Assembly (NCBI GenBank): GCA_024516035.1
Contig: JAMCCL010000065.1
Location: 52,751 to 116,750, forward strand
Reading direction: 5' to 3'
Length of the DNA stretch: 64,000 nt
DNA from: Bactericera cockerelli
Lineage: Eukaryota > Arthropoda > Insecta > Hemiptera > Triozidae
The translations under genes were made by a program, and so were the position numbers. Below are positions 31,038 through 40,758 of this stretch, piece by piece (the stretch's first letter is position 1; each line of letters starts with the position of its first letter). Below the pieces are notes generated by a model. It was not told the origin of the DNA and did no database searches. It saw only the letters and a list, made by a program, of their open reading frames with translations.

Positions 31038-31893
31038 CCGGCATTTTCTGTTTATTTTTTTATCAATGCGTCTACCTCCACATTCTCTTTCTCTTCTGTT
31101 TTCTACTCTATTGTTCTTATTTCTCATTCTTTTTTACTTTTTTTGCCCAGTTCACCAGATTTCTTGCTGGTTTCTTGTTACCTTATCATCCACTTTTCCT
31201 CTCTCTTCCAACTTATCCTCTTTTCCCTTCTCAGCTCTATCTCTCTTCTTCTATTTACTCTTTTGCAGCCAAAGTTCCGTCAGAACTTTTGTCGAAAGCT
31301 TTTTGAGAGTGCTACGATAAAACTTTGCCCTGAGAACATCAAAAATGAAAGCTCGGCGAATTTTACTAATTAATTAATTGACCCTGCCCGACGCTTTTGC
31401 AATCCGGAGCGAAGTCAGGAGCGAATCTTTGAGGAGATTCAATTGTTGTTGTAAGCTGGGTTACAGCGGGGGGAGTGATGGTGATGGTATCCAGCAAATT
31501 TAAGGGGAGAAGCGGAGAAGTTGGCTCGTTTTGAACCTCGTATTTGTATGTACAATCAACCATAGTACGCTAAGCTTTCATTTTTGATGTACTCAGGGCG
31601 AAGTTTTTTCGTAACACTCAATAAAAGCTTTCGAAAAAAGTTCTGATGATCTTTGGCTACGAAAGAGGAAATAGCGGAAGAGAGAGAGAAAAATCGAGGA
31701 AGGGAATCGAGGATATGTTGGAAAAGAGAGGATGATGTGGATGATAATGTAACAAAAAACCAGCAAGAAATTTGGTGAACTGGGCAAAAAAATTAAAGAA
31801 GGATGAGAAAGATGAGAAAGAAAAACAAAAGAGAAAGAGAATGTGGAGGTAGACGCAATGATAAAGAAAGGAACAGAATATGCCGCGCTATGG
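31038..31893. mobile_element. Palindromic element with pyrimidine/purine arms
   Basis: Arms of about 300 bp: left ATCAATGCGTCTACCTCCAC ... TTGCCCAGTTCACCAGAT ... GAAAGCTTTTTGAGAGTG, right the inverse ACTCAATAAAAGCTTTCG ... TTTGGTGAACTGGGCAAA ... GTGGAGGTAGACGCAATGAT. A 200-bp unpaired centre lies at about 31361-31571. The arms are CT-rich on the left and GA-rich on the right. No clear target duplication and no ORF with a recognisable domain. Confidence 0.75.
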
Positions 31894-31951
31894 GGATCAG
31901 AACTGATGTAGAAATAGGAAAACTTGATGCTAAAAGAGAAGAAAGGAAAGA

Positions 31952-32157
31952 TCTTAATATATAAATGTCAAAGTCACTGACTGACCACTCACTGACTGAT
32001 CATCGCTCTACAGCCCAAACCGTAAGTCCTAGGAAGCTGAAATTTGGTGGGTAGCTTTGTCTTATAGTCTAGATGTGCATTAAGACGGGATTTTTCGAAA
32101 TCCACTACAACACCTGCCATTGGCGAAAAAGGACTTTTTGCTTTCACGGCCATGCCT
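31952..32157 (+). mobile_element. Helitron H2, 3'-truncated
   Basis: TCTTAATATATAAATGTCAA through CACGGCCATGCCT; the 3' hairpin and CTAG are missing, replaced by AATGTAAGAAC. Confidence 0.85.
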
Positions 32158-32227
32158 AATGTAAGAACTATCTCGAACTATCAACTACTGATTGTGAACC
32201 TAACTTTCTATCTTAATTTCCCCTAGA

Positions 32228-33790
32228 TACACTTGAGAGCAGAAAAAGCGAATCAAATGTTTTCCTCCACCAAATCTGCGATATCTTCAAAATGACTATT
32301 TCTATCGAGAGTCGTATGATATCTCAAAATGTTGTAAATTTTGTTTTCTACAATTTCATAATTTGATTGTTGAAAAAAAAACCTACCAGAAGCCGTCAAA
32401 ATTAAATTTTACTACAGGGTGTCAAAAAAGAAGAAAAACATGATTTTTTTATTTTAACAAAAGACGTTATAACCTGAGAAATCAACAAAATTCATTCATA
32501 ACAGTGGTGAATCAGTATTTTGTGTTGCCTCCCCGAGCTTTGATCACAGCATTCATTCGATTTGGTATTGACTGGATCAAAGTAACCACAATTTCTTGGG
32601 ACAACCTCTCCCATTCTTCGGTGAGGGCGATCTTGAGCTCTGCTACAGTCTGGGGAGTCGGTATTCATCCTCTAACACTTCGTTTGAGTTGGTCCCATAG
32701 ATTCTGGATCTAGTTGTGGTCGAGACTAAGAGAGGACCAGTCCAAATTGTCAATATTCTCCTCACCCAAGAACTCCCAAACACAGTTTGCCACATGTAGG
32801 CGGGCATTGTTGTGCATGAGGAGGAACTGATCGCCCATAATTTGATCGAGAAGAACCACATGGGTCTGCTGGATGTTATCAATGCATCACTGACTGTTCA
32901 GGCTACCTCCCGCACCGCATGTTATGAAAACCAATTCAGTCTTTCTTTCAGTTGAAATCCCACCCCACACCATACAGGAACCACCGCCGAAACTGACAGT
33001 TTCTGTGATGCATTACTCAGCATACTTTTCTCCCGCTCTTCGATAGACTCTTTTCTTTCTGTCATTACCAAAAAATCACACCCGGCATTCATCAGTGAAG
33101 AACAGAGCGCCATTGCTCGGGTGTCCAATCCACGTGTTCTTTGGCGAATCTGAGTCTCCTTTTCCTGTGCTCCCTGGAGAGTTTGGGTCCAGTTGAAGTT
33201 CTCTTTGGTTAAACTCTAGCTTCTTGAAGTCCTGCAGACCCATGTGGTTCTTCTCGATTAAATTATGGGCGACCAGCTCCTCTTCATGGCAAATTGTGTT
33301 TGGGAGTTCTTGGGTGAGGAGAATATTGACACTTTGAACTAGCCCTCTCTTAGTGCCGACCTCAATCTGATTTAAAATCTGTGGTACCAACTCAAATGAA
33401 GTGTTCAAGGCAGAATACCGGCTCCTCAGACTGTAGCAGAGCTCAAGATCGAATGCCAAATCGAATGAATGCTGTGATTAGAGCTCGTGGAGGTAACACA
33501 AAATACTGATTCATCATTGTTATGAATGAATCTTGTTGATTTCTCATGTTAGAACTTCTTTTGTTAAAAATAAAGAAATCATGTTTTTCTTCTTTTTTGA
33601 CATACTGTAGTAAAATTTCATTTTGACGGCTTCTGGTAGGTTTTTTTTACAATCAAATTATGAAATTGTAGAAAACAAAATTTACATCATTTTGAGATAT
33701 CTTACAACTCGATAGAAATAGTTTCGAAGATATCGCAGATTTGGTGAAGGAAAAAGTTTGATTCGCTTTTTCTGCTCTCAAGTGTAGTTT
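32228..33790 (-). mobile_element. Tc1-like transposon rearranged as a large palindrome
   Basis: Outer inverted arms (ACACTTGAGAGCAGAAAAAG at 32228 and its inverse ending at about 33790) enclose a second pair beginning ACAGGGTGTCAAAAAAGAAG (32414; inverse at about 33590-33605). On the minus strand 33170-32490 encodes, in shifted frames, the middle and C-terminus of a Tc1-type transposase (FTDECRV; NCVWEFLGEENID; IQNLWDQLKR; KSNECCDQ/ARGGNTKY). On the plus strand 33229-33490 is an inverted second copy of the C-terminal part (CVWEFLGEENID; ARGGNTKY-like end) where the N-terminal DNA-binding region should be. Many stops; inactive. Confidence 0.78.
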
Positions 33791-33840
33791 GTTCTGTCAA
33801 AAGACTGAAAAAAACTCAACATAAACACGGTCTTGCAATA

Positions 33841-35493
33841 TACAGGGTGTCCCACCAAACTTGGACACCTCAAATTACTCGGCCCCTAAAAGAGTTTTTG
33901 AAAAATAAAAAATCCTAGGGTACATGTACTAATTATGCGGTTTCATTCATGAAATTTTTTTTATACAGGGTGGTTCAAAAGTCAGAAATTGAGGTGTCAA
34001 CTTTCGATTTTTAAATAGATCGACCTGAATTTTATTTGATAATTTTACTTCTAAATAGTTTCTGAGTACTTTTTTAAACAAAAATTTTACATACAGGGTG
34101 GTTTTTTTTCGACCAATTTTTTTTCGAAATCTCGAATAACTCAAGTTTGTTTATTTTTTTCGATAACAAGAATGCAGAGTGTTTGTGTAATGAAAACACG
34201 TACTTTCAATTGGCATCAAATTTTTTTATACAGGGTGGTTCACAAGTGAAATAATGACTTGATTTTTTTTAAAACTGAGTTTTTTTAATATTTTATTTGG
34301 GATTAACAATTCTAACCTAATTTTACACATTTTTTGTTAGTCATATCGAAAAACAAAACTAAAGTGTTGTAAAGGGTGAGACATAATTTTTTTGTGACAC
34401 CCTGTATATGGGCAGTCAAAGAGACGTAAAATTAAATGTAAAAACTAAATATGCAAGAAAAACTTCGATTTTTAATGATATAAAAAAGTTATGGTGTTTT
34501 AACTAATATTGTCACATGGACCACCCTGTAGATATTTTCTTAAAACATCATATGGGTAGTCGAAATTGTCTAAAATTCAACGAGGAGTCCAAATCTGAAA
34601 GAAAAAAATGAATTCAAAAAGCCATTTTCAATTTTGTGTCTACATCTACCTACTTTTTATTTCTAGTTTTAAAATCATTCAGTGTGTACACCAAATTGAA
34701 AATGGCTTCAAAATTCGTGTTTTTTACTTCTTTTTCACCACGATTCGAAGTCTTCGTTGAATTTTATACAACCTCGAGTACCCACATGATAGTTTAAGAG
34801 AATATCTACAGGGTGGTCCATGCGACAGTATTAGTTAAAACACCATAACTTTTTGATATCATTAAAAATCAAAGTTTTTCTTGCACATTTAGTTTTATAT
34901 TTAATTTTACGTCTCTTTGACTGCCCATATACAGGGTGTCACAAAAAAATTACATCTCACCCTGTACAACACTTTAGTTTTGTTTTTCGATATGACTAAC
35001 AAAAAATGTGTAAAATTAGGTTAGAATTGTTAATCCCAAATAAAATATTAAAAAAACTCAGTTTTAAAAAAAATCAAGTCATTATTTCACTTGTGAACCA
35101 CCCTGTATAATAAAATTTGATGCCAATTGAAAGTGCGTGTTTTCATTACACAAACACTCTCATTCTTGTTATCGAAAAAATTAAACAAACTTGAGTTATT
35201 CGAGATTTGGAAAAAAATTGGTCGAAAAAAAACCACCCTGTATGTAAAATTTTTGTTTAAAAAAGTACTCAGGAATCATTTAGAAGTAAAATTATCAAAT
35301 AAAATTCAGGTCGATCTATTTAAAAATCGAAAGTTGACACTTCAATTTCTGACTTTTGAACCACCCTGTATAAAAAAAATTTCATGAATGAAACCGCATA
35401 ATTAGAACATGTACCCTAGGATTTTTTATTTTTCAAAAACTCTTTCAGGGGCCGAGTAATTTGAGGTGTCCAAGTTTGGTGGGACACCCTGTA
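33841..35493. mobile_element. CAGGGTG palindromic element, copy 4 (complete)
   Basis: 1653 bp, TACAGGGTGTCCCACCAAAC to the inverse GTTTGG-type end CACCCTGTA, with the same block order as copy 2. Minus- and plus-strand frames of 65-86 residues read the same block in both arms and are not genes. Confidence 0.9.
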
Positions 35494-35512
35494 TTCTACT
35501 TGTTGTTTTTAG

Positions 35513-36190
35513 ATTGTTTACTACTCCAAAAAGATCTCGATTCATTTAACCAATGGCTTTCACTCAATGACTTACAGCTAAGTGTGCTGTTATGTGCTTT
35601 TCTATGCACCCTGAGCAAATTCAATTTCAGTATCTTCTGAACGATCAACCTCTTGTGCATGTTGATCAGATTAAGGACTTGGTAATTTTAATGGACCGTA
35701 AACTCACTTTTTCTGCTCACATCTCGAACCTCTCAATGCGTTGTCATCGACTCTTGGGTTATGTATTTCGTTCTTCTACAGGTCTATCAGCAGTTTCCTT
35801 CAAGACTTTGTACTTGGCCCTGGTTATCTACTGGAATACGGTAGTGTGGTGTGGTCATCCCATTATAATGTGCATGCTAAGTTGCTTGACAGAGTCCAAA
35901 AACATTTTTTGTTCTACTGTGTGTGGACTGCGATATTCGAATTTTCTTGTAGGTATCGACACGCTGTGAGAGCGCCGCCTACAAGCGGCCTCATTTTTTC
36001 TGAAAAAGTTACTAACTGGACTGATTGATTGTAACAAACTCTTGTCCACAGTTTCTTTTGACTAGAAGGCTGAGAAAAAATAACTTGTTTTACTCAACAA
36101 CATGTGCTAACAAATACGCACATTTCTCGCCTCTGAACAGAATGATTCGAGCAGCAAACTGTGTCAACGATTTTGATTTAATCTGACTTT
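35513..36190 (+). pseudogene. Jockey/CR1-like LINE, C-terminal RT fragment
   Basis: Reads DLDSFNQWLSLNDLQLS, then LVHVDQIKDL-ILMDRKLTFSA (the block after the palm: KDLGIxxDxxLxF), SMRCHRLLGYVFRSS and, after a frameshift near 35820, SILEYGSVVWSSHY-like and VQKHFLFY. A last piece NRMIRAANCVNDFDLI ends at about 36186. Several frameshifts. A pyrimidine/AT-rich 3' tail runs to the next element at 36381. Confidence 0.75.
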
Positions 36191-36380
36191 GTTTATACTT
36201 ACCTATTCTTTTATTTTTCTCGTATGTTTCTCTTGTAATTGTGTTGTACTGTTTTTTCATATTTGTATAATAATTACTTTTTACTACTTTTGATATTACT
36301 TTTTAACATTATTTTATTTTAATCTTTGTATTTCTTGACATTTTTATTGTTGACATTGTAAATAGGTCTATTCCCCTAAA

Positions 36381-38034
36381 TACAGGGTGTCCCACCAAAG
36401 TTGGACACCTCAAATTACTCGGCCCCTGAAAAAGTTTTTGAAAAATAAAAAAATCTAGGGTACATGTCCTAATTATGCGGTTCTAGTCATGAAATTTTTT
36501 GTATACAGGGTGGTTCAAAAGTCAGAAATTGAGGTGTCAACTTTCGATTTTCAAATGGATCGACCTGAAATTTATTTGATAATTTTACTTCTAAATGGTC
36601 CCTCAGTACTTTTTTTAACAAAAAATTTACATACAGGGTGGTTTTTTTTCGACCAATTTTTTTTCTAAATCTCGAATAACTCAAGTTCGTTTAATTTTTT
36701 CGATAACAAGAATAGAGAGTGTTTGTGTAATGAGTACACGCACTTCTAATTGGCATAAAAAAAATTATACAGGGTGGTTCACAAGTGAAATAATGACTTG
36801 ATTTTTTTTAAAACCGAGTTTTTTTAATTTTTTATTTGGGATTAACAATTCTCGCCTAATTTTACAATTTTTTTGTTAGTCATATCGAAAAACAAAACTA
36901 AAGTGTTGTACAGGGTGAGACATAATTTTTTTGTAACAGCCTGTATATTGGCAGTCAAAGAGACGTAAAATTAAATAAAAAAAACTAATTGTGCAAGAAA
37001 AACTTCGATTTTTAATGATATTAAAAAGTTATGGTGTTTTAACTAATATTGTCGCATGGACCACCCTGTAGATATTCTCTTAAACTATCATGTAGGTACT
37101 CGAAGTTGTATAAAATTCAACGAAGACTTTGAATCGTGGGGAAAAACTAGTAAAAAAACACGAATTTTGAAGCCATTTTCAATTTGGTGTCCACACTGAA
37201 TGATATTAAAACTTGAAATAAAAAGTAGGTAGGTGTAAACACAAAATAAAAAATGGCTTTTTGAATTCATTTTTTTCTTTCAGATTTGGACTCCTCGTCA
37301 AATCTCAGACAATTTCGACTACCCATATGATGGTTTAAGAAAATATCTACAGGGTGGTCCATGCGACAATATTAGTTAAAACACCATAACTTTTTAATTT
37401 AATTAAAAATCTAAGTTTTTCTTGCACATTTAGTTTTTCTATTTATTTTTACGTCTCTTTGACTACCAATATACAGGGTGTTACAAAAAAATTATGTCTC
37501 ACCCTGTAGAACACTTTAGTTTTGTTTTTCGAAACTAACAAAAAATGTGTAAAATTAGGCGAGAATTGTTAATCCCAAATAAAAAATTAAAAAAACTCGG
37601 TTTTAAAAAAAAATCAAGGCATTATTTCATTTGTGAACTACCCTGTATAAAATTTTTTGATGCCAATTAAAAGTGCGTGTATTCATTACACAAACACTCT
37701 CTATTCTTGTTATCGAAAAAATTAAACGAACTTGAGTTATTTGAGATTTAGAAAAAAAATTGGTCGAAAAAAAACCACCCTGTATGTAAATTTTTTGTTT
37801 CAAAAAGTACTCAGGAACCATTTAAAAGTAAAATTATCAAATAAAATTCAGGTCGATTCATTCAAAAATCGAAAATTGACACCTTAATTTCTGACTTTTG
37901 AATCACCCTGTATAAAAAAATTTCATGGCTGAAACCGCATATTTAGGACATGTACCTTGGGCTTTTTTATTTTTCAAAAACTCTTACAGGGGCCGAGTAA
38001 TTTGAGGTGTCCAACTTTGGTGGGACACCCTGTA
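36381..38034. mobile_element. CAGGGTG palindromic element, copy 5 (complete)
   Basis: TACAGGGTGTCCCACCAAAG to TGGTGGGACACCCTGTA, 1654 bp, with the same internal blocks. Its centre is inverted relative to copy 4 (the TTTGAAGCCATTTTCAATTT segment comes first), as expected if the unpaired centre can flip by recombination between arms. Confidence 0.9.
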
Positions 38035-38379
38035 TACTCCCTTACACCAGGTATTTATTATTATTATTATTATTAAAAACCAATTTTCGTGACTTTGGCC
38101 CTGTTTTAGACAGGGTTCTTGCTTCTTTGTCTTCAATTTACAACGAAGGAACGAGGATATTAAAAATTTACGGTACCACCCTCGCTCTTCTCTGAAGCAT
38201 CTCATCTAGTCCTTCTCCTCCTCCTTTCAACCTAAGAATCTACTCTTTCTTTTTCATGCCTGCGAGGTTCTCCACTTTCTTATCTTTCTCTCCTCTTCCT
38301 CCTTAACAATTTCTTCTCTCATACATCTATCTACCTCGTTCACTTCCAAAATTTTCTTTCTACAAAAGAAAATTTTGTA

Positions 38380-38555
38380 GGGTTGGGTGGAAGAGATTGC
38401 CACAGGCAATAATCCCGTCCTTTAGGTAGGACATTATTGTTATTTTCTTTTTTTTTACGTATTTATTTTGTCATTTTTTTGTTTTTTTTTTTTTTCTTTT
38501 CTTAATTTTATACTGTTACCTGTACTTTGTCCTCCTAATAAAGCTTTAAAAAAAA
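38380..38555 (+). mobile_element. LINE 3' UTR remnant
   Basis: GGGTTGGGTGGAAGAGATTG, CCCGTCCTTTAGGTAGGACA and TCCTAATAAAGCTTTAAAAA, a layout common at 3' ends of jockey-like LINEs: GTCC...GGAC hairpin, AATAAA, A tail. The coding part upstream is not recognisable; 38035-38379 is CT-rich and unassigned. Confidence 0.5.
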
Positions 38556-38690
38556 ACTCGTCCATTCAAAATTCTCCACTGTCTTATCCCTCGTCCGCCT
38601 ACTTGAATTCTTTTGTTATTGTGGAGGGTATTGAACACACAAAATCCTCTTTACTTAGCATGAAAGTTTTCATCACTATCTCAGCATTCT

Positions 38691-38873
38691 CATAACACCA
38701 GATCTGAGGATGCTGCCCTTCTTACGATTCCGATAGACAGGACTAATTTCTTCTCTGGCTCATTTGCTGTACAGAGTGCTAGGTTGTGGAACTCACTTGC
38801 CCATGAGGTTAGGGTCTGTGAACGCATGTCTTCCTTTAGGCGTTTACTGATTGAACATTTCAAATCGGTTTGA
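38691..38873 (+). pseudogene. LINE C-terminal fragment
   Basis: One 61-codon frame reads HNTRSEDAALLTIPIDRTNF, FSGSFAVQSARLWNSLAHEV, SSFRRLLIEHFKSV and a TGA stop at 38871. The order TRs-L-iP--rT-S---ARLWNsLp--vR-SFr is the usual end of jockey/CR1-type RT proteins. Nothing upstream belongs to it. Confidence 0.7.
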
Positions 38874-38940
38874 TAATTGAGTACTGGCTCCTTCTTCCTT
38901 CTTTTTTTCTTCTTCCTTCTTTTCTTCTTCCTCCTTTTTT

Positions 38941-39575
38941 ACTTTCCTTATCCTATAATAAGGAAAGTATTGTATTCGTCGAAAATTTGACCTACCCAGT
39001 TTTTCACATTTCTGGACGAATTATAGCCTCAGGATACCAAAAAAGTTGTTTTGAGCCATTGGTCCGTGCGTCTGTCTGTCTGTCTGTGTGTAAACAGGAT
39101 ATCTCGAGAACGGTAAGAGCTAGAGACTTGAAATTTGGTATGCTAATTATAATTATACACCAGACGAACCACGAAACTTTTGGTTGCAATCGGCCGCAGA
39201 CTGCGGCCGCAGGGCCGCAAATATTGGCCGCAAGTGCCGCTTCTTTAAATTGGTTAAAGATACAAAAAAATATTAGAGAACAATTATGTCTTAGATTAAA
39301 AAAATAATAGGGGTTTACTCTGATCATTTTTTTGATATCTTGAACTTTTTGGACCTCGGCCCCAATTTACCGGTATTTTGGGGGGGACCCGCTTTGATTA
39401 ACTTTTTTATTATTTATCGTAGATGGGGGTTGTGACATATCAAATCCAATGATTTTGAGGTGCTGATTACGAATTTGATATTGATTTTTAGCTAAATGTT
39501 ACCTTTGAGTCACCAGTGGCTTTTGGTCCTGTTCCAATTCCTTATAATTATGATAAGGAAAGTCGTGTGATGTTT
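38941..39575 (+). repeat. Dispersed repeat family 2, complete copy
   Basis: The left end is a near-perfect palindrome (ACTTTCCTTATCCTATAAT + AAGGAAAGT), then ATTGTATTCGTC, CACATTTCTGGACGAATTAT, a TCTGTCTGTC run, GATATCTCGAGAACGGTAAG, a GGCCGC-rich patch, GGTTGTGACATATCAAATCC, and the other end CCTTATAATTATGATAAGGAA + AGT. No ORF. Confidence 0.82.
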
Positions 39576-39744
39576 ACACCAGATTTTTTCTTTTCTTCCT
39601 TCTTCTCTTCTTCTGTTTCCTCACCCGGATAAAATATATTATATCTTATATATATACCGATATTTATACATTTTTTTTCTCTTTTTTTTAAAATATATTT
39701 ATGATAGAAAAATATATTTATGATAGTAACACTTTACTTCTCGA

Positions 39745-39845
39745 AATCAAATAAGTGGTAACCGTATGGGTTTGATGGCAGAGATTGCCTCAGGCACACG
39801 CCCTTAGTTAATATTATTCTTGTCAATAAAGAGTTATTATTATAC
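39745..39845 (+). mobile_element. Possible LINE 3' end
   Basis: GGTTTGATGGCAGAGATTGC, CAGGCACACGCCCTTAG and CAATAAAGAGTTATTATTAT resemble the 38380-38555 3' UTR layout. No coding part attached. Confidence 0.35.
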
Positions 39846-40540
39846 AATATTGAAATAGCCGCTTCCTCGCCTTTGGAATTCATCCTTCCTAATCTGCTTT
39901 GTCCTCCACCAAAAAATATCTTCTTCATTTTTTCTCTCTCCTCCACTTCCCTCCAGGAAGTTTCTCCAATTGTGCTCTCCAGTCTCTCCACTTGAAAGGA
40001 GTTAGCTCCCATAACCATTTTTTAGCTCGAAAACATCTTGCTTTCTGAAAGCTGGAAAGTTGAAAATGAATTAACTATGAGCACTCGCCGAAACTTGAAA
40101 GTTCATTGTGAAAAATGAGAGTCAATATTTCGAATTTGCGAATCTTTCATGAGGAGTCTTTGTTAGCTTGCCAAAGCTTTGGTGATGAAAGTATTCAATT
40201 ATTAATTTGGACGGCAAAATTTCATTTAACCCGCAGGTATTACGTTCCTACTTGTGGCATGAACTACACCTTTTACGCACAATAGAAACCTATCTAAATA
40301 CTGTTGCTCAGAATAATGGATATTCAAGAGGTTTTTCTCAATTAACATTAAACCCAAATTGAATAGACATATTATTTTGTGTACACTTGTGGACTGAAGT
40401 CTAGATTTCGGGTACTGTTTTAGATGACGAAATGTAAATTCGTACTCGAATTTTTGATCTCAATTATTTCTATTATTTCGCACTGAATTTGTTCATTTAT
40501 TTTCTGTGTTACCTTTTTTCTAGCTATCCGAAAAAATCGT
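39846..40540. other. No recognised feature
   Basis: The minus-strand frame at 39734-40018 has no identifiable domain. Confidence 0.35.
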
Positions 40541-40552
40541 TTAACACTTTCC

Positions 40553-40758
40553 GTGCCGGTGTTACCGTTTGGTAACACCTGTTCAGGAAAATGGTGTTAC
40601 CGTTTGGTAACACCGAAGATCGTAAAGACATCTACTTCTCGACCCCGGTGTTACCTTTTGGTAACAACTTACATGGAATAGTGTTACCAAGTGGTAACAC
40701 CGGCACAGAACAAGAAAAACTTCAAAAAAATTTAAGCCTGTGCCGTTGGTAACACCGG
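40553..40758. repeat. Array of GGTGTTACC hairpins upstream of an RT ORF
   Basis: Four 22-nt palindromes of the form GGTGTTACC-N4-GGTAACACC start at 40558, 40593, 40647 and 40680 (the third and fourth with one mismatch each), and half of a fifth lies at 40745. An outer pair GTGCCGGTGTTACC (40553) and GGTAACACCGGCAC (40693) lets the whole block fold as one stem. The sequence TTAACACTTTCC precedes it. The block overlaps the first codons of the open frame that becomes the RT. Confidence 0.88.
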
